A stretch of DNA of 64,000 nt from NCBI RefSeq assembly GCF_004011505.1, contig NZ_SAUN01000001.1, positions 4,836,001 to 4,900,000 of the forward strand, written 5' to 3'. Position 1 is the first letter of the stretch. Every line of letters starts with the position of its first letter. The DNA is from Nonomuraea polychroma (GTDB lineage Bacteria > Actinomycetota > Actinomycetes > Streptosporangiales > Streptosporangiaceae). Shown here piece after piece: positions 24,418 through 33,133 of the stretch. A model generated the notes under the pieces. That model saw only the letters and a program-made list of their open reading frames with translations, was not told the origin of the DNA and searched no databases. The position numbers and the translations under genes are program-made.

Positions 24418-25314
24418 ATGAGCGACCACGCCACTGACCCGGCGACCGAGACGTTCGTCGCCCACCGCAACCTGCTGTTCACCGTCGCCTACGAGATGCT
24501 CGGATCGGCGGCCGACGCCGAAGACGTGCTGCAGGAGACCTGGCTGCGGTGGGTCAAGGTCGACGTGAGACAGGTGAGCGACCACCGCGCCTACCTCGTC
24601 CGGATCACGACCCGGCAGTCGCTCAACCGGCTGCGCACGATGAGGCGCCGCAAGGAAGCGTATGTCGGCCCCTGGTTGCCCGAGCCGCTGCGCACCGCGC
24701 CGGACGTGGCCGAGGACGTCGAGCTCGCCGAAAGTCTGTCGATGGCGCTGATGCTCGTCCTCGAGACGCTGTCGCCGACCGAGCGCGCCGTCTTCGTGCT
24801 GCACGAGGCCTTCGATGTCGGCTACGACGAGATCGCGGCCGCCGTCGGCAAGAGCCCTGCGGCCGTCCGCCAGATCGCCTACCGCGCCCGCCGGCACGTC
24901 GATGCCCGCCACCCTCGCGAAGTGGTCTCCCCGAGCCAGGCCCGGGCGGCCGTGGAGTCGTTCCGGCGCGCGCTCGAGACCCGGGACCTGCAGGGTCTGC
25001 TCGACGTGCTCGCCCCTGAGGTCGTCCTGATCGGCGACGGCGGCGGCCTCAAGCATGCTGCGCTGCGGCCGGTCATCGGCGCCGAGAAGGTGGCCCGCTT
25101 CGCCGTCGGTGGTCTCGGCAGGGTTGAAGGCGCGATCACCGTTGACCCCACTGTGATCAACGGCAACCCGGCACTCGTCGTACGACTGAACGGCGAGGTC
25201 GGCGGAGTCCTCGCCGTTCATGTGGAGGACGCCCGCATCACCGGTCTTTACTTCGTCAGCAACCCGGAGAAGCTGACCCGCGTCGACTCCGAGACCCCGC
25301 TCACCCTGCGATGA
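24418..25314 (+). CDS. ECF41-family sigma factor, paralogue C
   Basis: 298 residues; ATG 24418 has AAGGAGG nine bases upstream. Sigma2 FVAHRNLLFTVAYEMLGSAA, DAEDVLQETWLRWVKV; linker YVGPWLPEPLRTAPD carrying the ECF41 WLPEP motif; sigma4 LSPTERAVFVLHEAFDVGYD and AVGKSPAAVRQIAYRARRHV. Extension with DGGG (LIGDGGGLKHAALRP) and NPEKL (VSNPEKLTRV). Less similar to A and B than those are to each other, so a separate ECF41 lineage. Same strand as the NDH-like oxidoreductase, its probable regulated partner. Confidence 0.93.
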   Translation: MSDHATDPATETFVAHRNLLFTVAYEMLGSAADAEDVLQETWLRWVKVDVRQVSDHRAYLVRITTRQSLNRLRTMRRRKEAYVGPWLPEPLRTAPDVAEDVELAESLSMALMLVLETLSPTERAVFVLHEAFDVGYDEIAAAVGKSPAAVRQIAYRARRHVDARHPREVVSPSQARAAVESFRRALETRDLQGLLDVLAPEVVLIGDGGGLKHAALRPVIGAEKVARFAVGGLGRVEGAITVDPTVINGNPALVVRLNGEVGGVLAVHVEDARITGLYFVSNPEKLTRVDSETPLTLR

Positions 25315-25522
25315 ACACCAGTGGCGAAATGACGATCAGGTACGGCGGCGGGCGAACGCGGGACCGGGTGGAGCTATTGAGCGGCGATCTATGGCGGGAC
25401 GTGGTGGCGCTGCGCAAGGCGGTCCGGCAGTTCGGGGACCGGTGGTGGTGGTGTCGATCCCGCTCCCGAGGGTGCGACAACCAGAACAAACTCAGCCAGA
25501 TCTATTAACTGGGAGGTCATTC
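25315..25522. other. Spacer before P450; small doubtful ORF
   Basis: An ATG at 25311 overlaps the sigma stop and opens 65 codons (MNTSGEMTIRYGGGRTRDRV ...) ending 25508. The translation becomes Arg/Trp/Ser-rich and matches nothing I know, so I do not call a gene. GGGAGGTCATTC at 25511-25522 is the ribosome site of the P450. Confidence 0.3.
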
Positions 25523-26749
25523 ATGACGAAGAGCGTTTCCGGCGAACTCGCCGGCCTGCAGTTGCCGGTCGAGCGGGGCTGCCCGTTCGCCCCGCCCGAC
25601 GCCTACGAGCGGCTGCGCGAGCAGGCGCCCATCAGCAAGGTCCGCCTGACCAGCGGCGGCGAGGCGTGGTGGGTGTCCGGGCATGAGGAAGGCCGTGCCA
25701 TCCTCGCCGACCGCCGCTTCTCCTCCGACCGGCGCAAGGACGGATTCCCGCTCCTCAACCTCGATGCGGCGATCCAGCAGCAGTTCCGCAGCCAGCCACA
25801 GTTGATGATCGGCATGGACGGCGCGGAACACGCCGCGGTCCGCCGCCCGGTGATCGGCGAGTTCACCGTGAAACGGCTGGCCGCGCTTCGCCCGCGGATC
25901 CAGGACATCGTCGACCACTTCATCGACGACATGCTCGCCACCGACCGGCGCCCGGTCGACCTGGTGCAGGCGCTGTCCCTGCCGGTTCCCTCCCTGGTGA
26001 TCTGCGAACTGCTCGGCGTCCCCTACACCGACCATGACTTCTTCCAGAGCCGCACCGCCGTGGCGGTACGCCGGACGTCGTCGTCGGAGGACCGCCGGCG
26101 AGCCCTCGCCGACCTGCGCGCCTACATCGACGACCTGGTCACCCGCAAGGAGTCCGAACCCGGCGATGACCTGTTCGGCCGGCAGATCGCCCGGCAACGC
26201 CAGCAGGGCGCCCTCGACCATGCGGGCCTGGTGAGCCTGGCCCTTTTGCTGCTGACCGCCGGACACGAGACCACGGCGAACATGATCTCGCTCGGCGTGA
26301 TCGGGTTGCTCTCCCATCCGGAGCAACTGGCCTTGGTCAAGGCCGACCCGGGCAGGACGCCCATGGCCGTGGAGGAACTGCTGCGCTACTTCACCATCAC
26401 CGACACTGTCACCTCCCGGGTGGCCACCGAGGACGTGGAGATCGGCGGGGTGAGCATCAAGGCCGGCGAGGGCGTCATCGTCTCGAGCCTGTCGGCCAAC
26501 TGGGACCCCGCACTGTTCAAGAACCCGGCCGAACTGGATGTCGAGCGCGGGGCCCGCCACCACCTCGCCTTCGGCTTCGGCCCGCACCAGTGCCTCGGCC
26601 AGAACCTGGCCCGGCTGGAACTGCAGATCGTCTTCGACACGCTGTTCCGCCGCATCCCCACCCTGCATCTCGCCGCACCGGCCGAGGGCCTGCCGTTCAA
26701 GACCGACGCCGTCATCTACGGCGTTCACGAACTCCCGGTCACCTGGTGA
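25523..26749 (+). CDS. Cytochrome P450
   Basis: 408 residues from ATG 25523. I-helix oxygen motif LLLTAGHETTANMISLGV, K-helix ExxR-equivalent region VEELLRYFTITDTVTSRVAT, and the heme loop HLAFGFGPHQCLGQNLARLE with ligand Cys ~357. The early sequence GCPFAPPDAYERLRE and lack of a membrane anchor are typical of soluble actinomycete class I P450s, CYP105-like. It needs electrons from a ferredoxin; one is encoded seven bases downstream. Substrate unknown. It lies between two ECF41 units but has no visible ECF41 promoter. Confidence 0.96.
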   Translation: MTKSVSGELAGLQLPVERGCPFAPPDAYERLREQAPISKVRLTSGGEAWWVSGHEEGRAILADRRFSSDRRKDGFPLLNLDAAIQQQFRSQPQLMIGMDGAEHAAVRRPVIGEFTVKRLAALRPRIQDIVDHFIDDMLATDRRPVDLVQALSLPVPSLVICELLGVPYTDHDFFQSRTAVAVRRTSSSEDRRRALADLRAYIDDLVTRKESEPGDDLFGRQIARQRQQGALDHAGLVSLALLLLTAGHETTANMISLGVIGLLSHPEQLALVKADPGRTPMAVEELLRYFTITDTVTSRVATEDVEIGGVSIKAGEGVIVSSLSANWDPALFKNPAELDVERGARHHLAFGFGPHQCLGQNLARLELQIVFDTLFRRIPTLHLAAPAEGLPFKTDAVIYGVHELPVTW

Positions 26750-26756
26750 GGAGCAC

Positions 26757-26954
26757 ATGATGCGGATCAACGCGGACACCGGCCTCTGCGTCGGCTCCGG
26801 CCAGTGCGTCCTGACCGAGCCAGCCGTCTTCGACCAGGACGGCGACGGCATCGTGGTCCTGCTGACCGACCACCCCAGCGACGAGACGGAGGCACAGGTG
26901 CGCGACGCCATCACCCTGTGCCCGTCCCGTGCCCTGTCCATCCTGCAGGAGTGA
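26757..26954 (+). CDS. [3Fe-4S] ferredoxin, P450 partner
   Basis: 65 residues from ATG 26757 (GAGGAGCAC before it). Cysteines in CVGSGQC (C-x5-C) and in the C-terminal CPSRAL, with Asp-rich VFDQDGDGIVVLL between, give the three-ligand pattern of single-cluster [3Fe-4S] ferredoxins dedicated to P450s. Coupled to the P450 gene by a short gap, so the two form one operon. Confidence 0.93.
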   Translation: MMRINADTGLCVGSGQCVLTEPAVFDQDGDGIVVLLTDHPSDETEAQVRDAITLCPSRALSILQE

Positions 26955-27154
26955 GCACGTCCGGGACGGATGATGTGTCCGTCCCGGTAACGGGCGACGA
27001 CGTCCGGCGCGATAGGCCGGCCCTTGCCTCCAGCGCATCCAGTACATCCGAGCTGGACGCAAGGCGAGCGGGGATCTGGGGCAAGGCGACCGGTCACTCC
27101 TCCCTCAGCGAGCTCGGGGCGAGCGGGAAAACGTGGACGGGCCTCAGGCCGAGC

Positions 27155-27590
27155 CGGGTGGTGGATCTGGCCGGGCGGGATGAGGGTGAGGGTCCCACTG
27201 CCGAACCGGCGGACCGTGAGGGTGATGGAGGGCGAAACGGTGGCCAGGTCGTCCAGGTCGACGGCATGACTTTCGGCCGTGAGCTGGTTGGCGGCGTCGG
27301 TGATGTCGCCGACGGTGGAGTACATGACGCAGCTGGCGATCAGTTCCTTGAACTTAACGACCTTCTCCTGGTAGTTGGGGTGGTTGTGGGCGATCAGCTT
27401 GCCGCCGCACGTCAGCAAGTCGGCGAACCAGTGGAAGGGTTCGTTGCGGTTAGTGATCGCGGTGATCTGCTCTCTGAGCTAAAACGCCACCACTGGAGGC
27501 CTTCCCGCTTCAGCAATCTGAGTACGTGCTCCAAGGCGACGGCGAACACGGTGTTGAACGCCTTGACCCCCGGGCTCTGGAGTAGCACGG
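27155..27590 (-). pseudogene. Tn3-family transposase C-terminal remnant
   Basis: Minus strand: LNTVFAVALEHVLRLLKREG, LQWWRF, a frameshift at about 27480, then REQITAITNRNEPFHWFADL, LTCGGKLIAHNHPNYQEKVV, KFKELIASCVMYSTVGDITD and DLATVSPSITLTVRRFG. This is the ending of actinomycete Tn3-type transposases (ITDAANQL... V--DDLATV-P-IT-TIRRFG). No terminal repeat or resolvase is seen nearby. A second Tn3 scrap is at 36217. Confidence 0.78.
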
Positions 27591-27825
27591 CGGCGACGGT
27601 TCACCGCCCTACTGAACACGCTCACCGCGATCGGGCTCGGCGCGCCATCCTGGGCCGTCCTCTACCACGTGGGCAATCTTCCCCACTGGCGGGGGTGGTC
27701 ATAGCACACAGATCGGGCGCGATTCGCGGCTCGAAGCGGACGGAGCCAGCTCCCCAGCCCTTGACACAGTGGGCGCATCGGCCAGCCACCGCCGACGATC
27801 TTCTCTCAACCGTCTGCCCTGCCCA

Positions 27826-27853
27826 TGTCACAAACGCCCTGGACTGTCTCGTC
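27826..27853 (+). promoter_or_regulatory. ECF41-type promoter before eroded epimerase and sigma D
   Basis: TGTCACA (27826-27832), 17 bases, CGTC (27850-27853): exact match to both consensus boxes. Drives the epimerase remnant/sigma D pair. Confidence 0.72.
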
Positions 27854-27889
27854 TCTGGACTGAGAGTCAATTCTGAAATCAGGAAGGTG

Positions 27890-28057
27890 ATGGCCATGCG
27901 GGTCCCCAAGTGGCTGGCCCGGCTGTCGGTCGGGGAAGTGGCGGTAACGATGATGACCGAGGGGCGCGGCTTCTCCGACGCCAAGGCCAAGCGGGAGCTC
28001 GGCCGGCAGCTGCACTACGCGTCCTGGCGGCAGGGCGTTCGGCAGGGCCTCGGATGA
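27890..28057 (+). pseudogene. NAD-dependent epimerase reduced to its C-terminus
   Basis: A ribosome site (AGGAAGG) and start (ATG 27890 or 27896) are followed directly by MRVPKWLARLSVGEVAVTMM, TEGRGFSDAKAKRELGRQL and HYASWRQGVRQGLG. The motif SNAKAKRELGW-P-Y-SWR-GF is the extreme C-terminus of NAD-dependent epimerase/dehydratases that accompany ECF41 sigma genes. The preceding ~230 residues with the NAD site are deleted, leaving a 55-codon frame with promoter, start and translational coupling (ATGA) to the sigma gene intact. It may survive only as a leader for sigma D. Confidence 0.7.
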
Positions 28058-28878
28058 GCCAGGCTGAGGAGTTTGAGGAGTTGCGGCCGCTGCTGTTCGC
28101 GGTCTCCTACCGGATCCTCGGCAGCGTGAGCGATGGCGAGGACACGGTCCAGGAGACCTGGTTGCGCTACGAGGCCTCCCCGATGCAACCCACGTCGACC
28201 AAGGCTTTCCTGTCGGCCGTGGTCACCCGGATCTCGATCGACGTACTGCGGTCGACCCGCCGCCGGCGAGAGGAGTATGTCGGGCCGTGGTTCCCCGAGC
28301 TGATGCTGACCGACCCCTATGAGGACCTGGAGCGCTCGGCGCAGCCGACTGACTCGTTGTCCATGGCAGCGCTACTCCTGCTCGTGCGGCTGCCCCCGCT
28401 CGAGCGCGCGGTCTTCCGGCCCCGGTTCGAGGCCGACCGGCGGGAGCGCGAGGAACTCGCCGGGCGATTCCTCGAGGCCTTCAGGGAAGGCGACGTCGGC
28501 GGGCTGCGGGAGCTCCTCGCCGCCGACGTCCACATGGTCCCCGACCACTGTGGCAAAGCCCCGTACGCAACCAGGCCCATCATCGGCGTTGAGAACGTGG
28601 CCCGGGTGTGCGCCGCGATCATCCCGCCGTCCGTCCAGACCGTGGACCCGTACGAGGCGAACGGCCAGCCGGGCGCGATCGTCCGTGACAGAGATGCCAA
28701 GGTGCTCAACACCTTGGCGCTCGACATCCTCGACGGGCGAATCCAGGCGATCCGCGCGGTGATCAACCCCGACAAGCTCGGGCAGGCGGGTCGGCTGGCG
28801 GACGCCTGGGCGGTCACCCGCGAGGCGAACCAGGCTCGCTGGCCACGGATTGACGATGTGAAATGGGGATACGGGTGA
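28054..28878 (+). CDS. ECF41-family sigma factor D lacking sigma4
   Basis: 274 residues from ATG 28054. Sigma2 is good: EEFEELRPLLFAVSYRILGS, VSDGEDTVQETWLRYEAS; the linker motif is altered to WFPEL. Then LLVRLPPLERAVF runs straight into RPRFEADRREREELAGRFLE. In full-length relatives about 45 residues of sigma4 (FVLREVF... to the recognition helix) stand between these points, so the -35-binding domain has been deleted without loss of frame. The SnoaL extension remains, but DGGG has become DHCG (VPDHCGKAP); NPDKL is intact. It cannot bind a promoter as a normal sigma. The last 16 bases overlap the AraC gene. Confidence 0.8.
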   Translation: MSQAEEFEELRPLLFAVSYRILGSVSDGEDTVQETWLRYEASPMQPTSTKAFLSAVVTRISIDVLRSTRRRREEYVGPWFPELMLTDPYEDLERSAQPTDSLSMAALLLLVRLPPLERAVFRPRFEADRREREELAGRFLEAFREGDVGGLRELLAADVHMVPDHCGKAPYATRPIIGVENVARVCAAIIPPSVQTVDPYEANGQPGAIVRDRDAKVLNTLALDILDGRIQAIRAVINPDKLGQAGRLADAWAVTREANQARWPRIDDVKWGYG

Positions 28879-29843
28879 GCCCGGAAGGGACAGCTCCTTC
28901 GCGGGCGACGACCTGGAAGGACTGGCTCGCCAATGCCGATCTGTGTCGTGAGATCGCGACCGCCGACGGGACCGATCTCTCGGCTGGTGGGCGTGTGGTC
29001 GATCTCGGCGTGGCTGTATTGGAAGTGAAGAGACTTCGCCCGGTACACCTGCGGCGGGAGGCCGATCGGGTACGGACTCACGACCAGGATGTGGTACAGC
29101 TCGTCGTGCCCATGCGCGGCACCGTGGATGTGACCTGGGAGGGACGGCACGACTCCGTGACCGTGGGTGATCTGTACGTACATGACCTTGCTCAGCTCGA
29201 TGAGGTAAATCTGCAGTCCGACGGGCGTGAGTCTCTGGAACTGGCCGTGGTCGCCATCCCAAAGCCAGTGCTGCCGCTGCGGGGCGAGGCGATGGAATCC
29301 GTGCTGGGGCATGGCGTGCCTGGTGACCACGGAGTGAGCGGGCTACTCAAAGGGTTCATCGAGGATCTGGCCGATGAGAAGCTGTCGCTCAACGCTGCGG
29401 ATGGGCAGCGGCTGGGGGCGGTGCTGGTGGATCTCGTGGCCGCCTGCTTTTCCAGTCTCTCGGAATCGGGTCCGGGCCCGCGGCCGGGTTCCCAACGGCA
29501 GACCCTCGCCCTGCGCATTCGCACCTACATTCAGTGCCATCTGGCCGATCCCGAGCTCAGCCCGCGGTCGGTCGCGGCCGCACACCACATCTCGGTCAGC
29601 TATCTCCACCGGCTCTTCCAGGAGGAAGGCGACACGGTTTCGGCGTGGATACGCGACCAACGGCTGCGGCGCACTCGTCGTGACCTCGCAGACGCCGCGC
29701 TGATCGACGTGCCGATCCACGAGATCGCCGCCCGGTGGGGGTTCGGCCGGGCAGGCGACTTCAGTCGTGCCTTCCGCCGGACCTACGGCGAGTCGCCGCG
29801 CGAGTTCAGGTCCCGGACGGCTCGCCGGACGCCACGTCCGTAG
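28863..29843 (+). CDS. AraC-family regulator, paralogue 2 (intact)
   Basis: 326 residues from ATG 28863, inside the end of sigma D. AraC_binding_2-type N-domain: LCREIATADGTDLSAGGRVV, DVVQLVVPMRGTVDVTWEGR, VGDLYVHDLAQLDEVNLQSD; C-terminal double HTH: LALRIRTYIQCHLADPELSP, HHISVSYLHRLFQEEGDTVS and ARWGFGRAGDFSRAFRRTYG. Full family length. It converges on the MFS gene with a 38-base overlap, and is the only one of three paralogues in the window whose transporter partner is complete. Probably controls that transporter. Confidence 0.94.
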   Translation: MGIRVSPEGTAPSRATTWKDWLANADLCREIATADGTDLSAGGRVVDLGVAVLEVKRLRPVHLRREADRVRTHDQDVVQLVVPMRGTVDVTWEGRHDSVTVGDLYVHDLAQLDEVNLQSDGRESLELAVVAIPKPVLPLRGEAMESVLGHGVPGDHGVSGLLKGFIEDLADEKLSLNAADGQRLGAVLVDLVAACFSSLSESGPGPRPGSQRQTLALRIRTYIQCHLADPELSPRSVAAAHHISVSYLHRLFQEEGDTVSAWIRDQRLRRTRRDLADAALIDVPIHEIAARWGFGRAGDFSRAFRRTYGESPREFRSRTARRTPRP

Positions 29844-31041
29844 ACATCGAACGCGCGGACGCGGATGAGTAGGCGGCGCCGCAGCACACCGCGGCGGCGA
29901 CGGCGCCGATGCCGCACAATCCCACGGTGGCCGAAGCAGTGACCCCGAGCTCGGACACCCATCCCGAGAGAAGGAATCCGCCACCCTGACCGGCCGCGAT
30001 GCCGGCGATCGCGACGCCCATGGCGCGTCCCCGGTAAGCCGGGGCGGCCCGCAGGACGAACATCGCGTTGAGTGGCGTACTGAACGAGCATCCCAACCCG
30101 GAGCAGAACAGCAGGATGAGAACCACGGGTGTGGGCGGGTGCGCGAGCAGGGGAAGCAGCGCAAGTCCGGGAAGTAGGGCGAGCGGTACCAGGATGCGGT
30201 CGCGCACGGGCGGTGAAGTCCACCGAGTCAGGACCGTTGCTCCGGTCGCGTAGCCGAGGGCGATCGTGGCCATGAGCATTCCGGCAAGCGACGGGCCGCC
30301 ACCCAGCTCGCGGGCGAGGGGATAGGCGATCGCCTCGACGCCGAAAGCGAACGCCGGCACCAGCCAGACCAGGAGAAGGCACTGCCGCAACCAGGAATCG
30401 GCGAATACGTACCGCACACCCTCCACCGCGCCCCTGATGGGTGACCAATGGACGCCTTGGCTCCCGAGTGCGGACCGAGGCCGGATCCCTCGCCAGATGA
30501 GCATCGCGGAGATCGCGAATGTCGCTGCGTTCACGAGCAAAGCGCCAACGGGTGTGATCAGGAGGACGGTGGCGCCGCCGATCGCGAACCCGGCCACCTG
30601 GCTGATCTGGTAGGTGAGATTGGTCAGGCCGTTGCCGATGACATACGCCTCGCCGCTAAGCACCTCCGGCATCAACGCGGCGCGGGCGCTCGTGAACGGC
30701 GGAGTGAACAGGTGCGCGAGATAGAGCAGTGCGATCGCCGCACCCATCGGCATTCCCGGAATCGCCAGCGCCGCGACCAGTACGGCACGGGCCAGGTCAC
30801 AAGCTATGAGCAGCCTCCGGCGAGGGAACCTGTCGGCGAATGAACCCAGCACCGGACCGAGAGCGGACGGCAGGAAAGCCGCCGCGAACGCCACGGCGGT
30901 GACCGCCGCCGAACCTGTCCGATCGAACACCAAGACGGCCACGGCGACAGACGACAGCTGGTCACCCAGATAGGAAAGGGCATAGGCCGGATAGAGATAA
31001 CGGAACTCCCGCACCCTGAACAGACTTGCGAACGTAGCCAT
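29806..31041 (-). CDS. MFS transporter (DHA3-like exporter)
   Basis: 411 residues from ATG 31041, twelve hydrophobic segments. Start MATFASLFRVREFRYLYPAY and ALSYLGDQLSSVAVAVLVFD, the inter-helix loop GSFADRFPRRRLLIACDLAR and FTSARAALMPEVLSGEAYVI are typical of the MFS_3/enterobactin-exporter-like group of efflux pumps. Located in the cytoplasmic membrane. Convergent with the AraC gene, their ends overlapping by 38 bases. Remnants of its last ~60 codons persist beside both other AraC paralogues. Substrate unknown. Confidence 0.93.
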   Translation of the reverse strand: MATFASLFRVREFRYLYPAYALSYLGDQLSSVAVAVLVFDRTGSAAVTAVAFAAAFLPSALGPVLGSFADRFPRRRLLIACDLARAVLVAALAIPGMPMGAAIALLYLAHLFTPPFTSARAALMPEVLSGEAYVIGNGLTNLTYQISQVAGFAIGGATVLLITPVGALLVNAATFAISAMLIWRGIRPRSALGSQGVHWSPIRGAVEGVRYVFADSWLRQCLLLVWLVPAFAFGVEAIAYPLARELGGGPSLAGMLMATIALGYATGATVLTRWTSPPVRDRILVPLALLPGLALLPLLAHPPTPVVLILLFCSGLGCSFSTPLNAMFVLRAAPAYRGRAMGVAIAGIAAGQGGGFLLSGWVSELGVTASATVGLCGIGAVAAAVCCGAAYSSASARSMSTDVASGEPSGT

Positions 31042-31914
31042 TATCGGAACTCAATCCACGCGCGCGCAGACCCAGCGGGCCCTAGCCTGTCCCAACGGGT
31101 CGATAACGCCGACCTTAATGGCTGCCTGGCCCTGCCAGGACGATGATTCCGGACACGGCACGCGAAGCAATCTACTGTGCCCGTATACAGGATCCAGGGC
31201 AAATGCGTAGGAGGCAAAGCGCTCAGGCCTCGATGAAGTTGAGCGAACAGCGTCAGGCGGGCAGATTCTCGCACTATTCCCGCCACGGTGCCGCCTGTTC
31301 ATATTCGGCATTCGGAAACGTTGACCATTGGGCACGGCTTAGGGCAGCACTCGAGGACTCGCCCTGGAGTGCTGCCGCATATAGAGCCCAGATTTAGCCC
31401 CAACCGGTGGTACGCAGGACACCCCCTCTCATCGCGACCAATCAGATATAAGTGTTCCGGATTTCGTTGCCGTAGTCGTTAGCCTGGAATCGACAGATTC
31501 TGCGCACGGCATGCAGGCTTGGCCAACAAATCCGGTCGGGTCTTCCGCCGCAATGTGATCTGGCAAGGACTTTGCAGAACGACGGTTTGCTAGCTCAGGT
31601 GTCGCTACGCACGACGCCCCTCGGAGATAGCCCCATCCCTTCGCCGAAGAAGACCTCGGCTCCCTCGCCCGATATCTCCAGCGAATTTCAGGGCGCGGAA
31701 ACACTAGGGCTGCCGGCGGCCAAGGACGCCTTCCTGCGGATGGTTCGGTTGCCGCCGGAGGAGGGGGCCAGGGCTGAAGCGTTCTCGGTTGGTGGGACGC
31801 ACAAGGGACTGAGACGGCAGGGTGGTCGAGGGCACCCGGGCTGCAGATGACAAATGCGACCCCTCACGATCGTTGGGTGTCTACGCCAGTCGATCAAGAA
31901 CAGGGGCCGTTCGC
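31042..31914. other. 870-base stretch with no assignable gene
   Basis: Read on both strands. Short frames only, none with a family motif or ribosome site. It contains a 10-bp perfect inverted repeat (31343-31376). The ISAs1 fragment begins at its right end. Confidence 0.4.
31343..31376. repeat. Perfect 10-bp inverted repeat
   Basis: GGCAGCACTC (31343-31352), 14-base loop, GAGTGCTGCC (31367-31376). Could be a terminator or an IS end; no gene directly adjoins it. Confidence 0.6.
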
Positions 31915-32330
31915 GTGCCGTCATCCCCGATCGACGTGCTCGCCCGCCACCTGGAGCACGTCACCGTCGCCGACCCGCTGACCGATCCGCTCGATCTGCC
32001 GACCCTGGCCGAAGTCCTGGGCGGCGTCCCCGACCCGCGCAGTCGCCGGGGGCGCCGCTACCGGCTCGGCCCGCTGCTGGCGTTATCCCTGCTCGCCGTA
32101 CTCGGCGGAGCAACATCTCTCACGAGGATCATCCGATTCATCGCCGGATACGACCCAGAGCTGCGCGCCCGAGCCGGCTTACCCGGCACGGTCCGGCTGA
32201 CCGCCAGCACGCTGGGCCGGCTGCTCGCCCGCATGAACGGCGACGCCTTCGACACCGCCACCTGCACCGGGCTGCCCTCACCGGGCTTGGTGGCCTTGGC
32301 CGCGTGGGTAGCCGCATGGCGACGCGGCGT
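31915..32330 (+). pseudogene. ISAs1-family transposase N-terminal fragment
   Basis: GTG 31915 gives VPSSPIDVLARHLEHVTVAD, LPTLAEVLGGVPDPRSRRGR, RYRLGPLLALSLLAVLGGAT and SLTRIIRFIAGYDPELRAR. The VPDPR-RRG-RY-L--LLA---- pattern is the DDE_Tnp_1-associated N-terminal domain of ISAs1 transposases. The catalytic part is absent; the frame continues into the metalloprotease gene without relation. Confidence 0.78.
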
Positions 32331-32466
32331 CGCCGTCCTTGGCGGAACCAGTATCGAATGTTGCGCCGGGCGTGGACGAAGAGAGGACTCTGCGACCATC
32401 ACTGTGGACGCCAGGCTAACGACGGCAGGGCGCAGGCCCCTCCATCATGGCTTGGGACTTCCAGAG

Positions 32467-33123
32467 ATGAGGTGGCACGTGTCCGATGTCAGGACATTCG
32501 TACGAGGACGGTGGCGGCGTTTCATGGCCATCGCCGTGGCGGCGCTCGTGGTGACCACTAGCACGGCGTGGGCCGCCGAGATCCAGAACGCCGAGATCCA
32601 GAACATCGTGCCGAACAGCAATTACGACAATATCTGCGTTAAGGGCGACAAGTACGGCAGCGGGACCGTTTGCCAGACCGACAACACCTACTGGACGATC
32701 TTCCGGGAGGACACGCTCGAGTCGGTTGAGAAGACTCGCGTGAAGACGGTGCTGCAGGAGCAGTTCGGTCCCACCGACCTGGAGGTTCACTTCCCGAGCG
32801 ACGCGGTATGGACCGGCGACAACGAAACGGACCTCATTTTCGCCGAAGGCGATGTGCCGGGGGACAACGAAGGCATCACCTGGTGCGATGATCCCGTGCA
32901 AATGTACGAGTGCGACCAGCACATGGTGCGCATCCAGAAGGGCTCCTACACCAACGGGCTCATCTGCCATGAGGCGGGACATGCCGTCGGGCTGCTGCAC
33001 GGGCAGAACGCCTGGCCGCAGGTGGGCAACCAGCACCACCAGCTCGGCTGCATGAAGAAGACCCCGCCATACGACGCCGTGCTCGGCAGCGTCAACAAGG
33101 ACAACATCAACGGCGTCTACTGA
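32467..33123 (+). CDS. Secreted zinc metalloprotease-like protein
   Basis: 218 residues from ATG 32467. Positively charged start (RGRWRRF) and hydrophobic MAIAVAALVVTTSTAWA form a signal peptide, cut probably after AWA or AWAA (~37-38). Zinc site H168-E-A-G-H172-A-V-G-L-L-H178, the metzincin-type HExxHxxGxxH, with a possible Met-turn at M196 (LGCMKKTP). Six cysteines (56, 69, 140, 149, 167, 195) could pair. Start is not certain: an internal ATG at 32524 gives a shorter signal. An ISAs1 scrap lies immediately upstream. Ten bases separate it from the next secreted protein gene, so they are co-expressed. Confidence 0.8.
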   Translation: MRWHVSDVRTFVRGRWRRFMAIAVAALVVTTSTAWAAEIQNAEIQNIVPNSNYDNICVKGDKYGSGTVCQTDNTYWTIFREDTLESVEKTRVKTVLQEQFGPTDLEVHFPSDAVWTGDNETDLIFAEGDVPGDNEGITWCDDPVQMYECDQHMVRIQKGSYTNGLICHEAGHAVGLLHGQNAWPQVGNQHHQLGCMKKTPPYDAVLGSVNKDNINGVY

Positions 33124-33133
33124 GGAGTCGGCC

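Noticed and set aside
25311..25508. 65-codon gene coupled to sigma C by ATGA
   Set aside because: Translation turns into Arg/Trp/Ser-rich nonsense, no family, no independent support.
25517..27418. 633-codon open frame on the minus strand across P450 and ferredoxin
   Set aside because: Antisense shadow of the P450/ferredoxin operon; only its first ~90 codons (above 27155) are real, as the Tn3 remnant.
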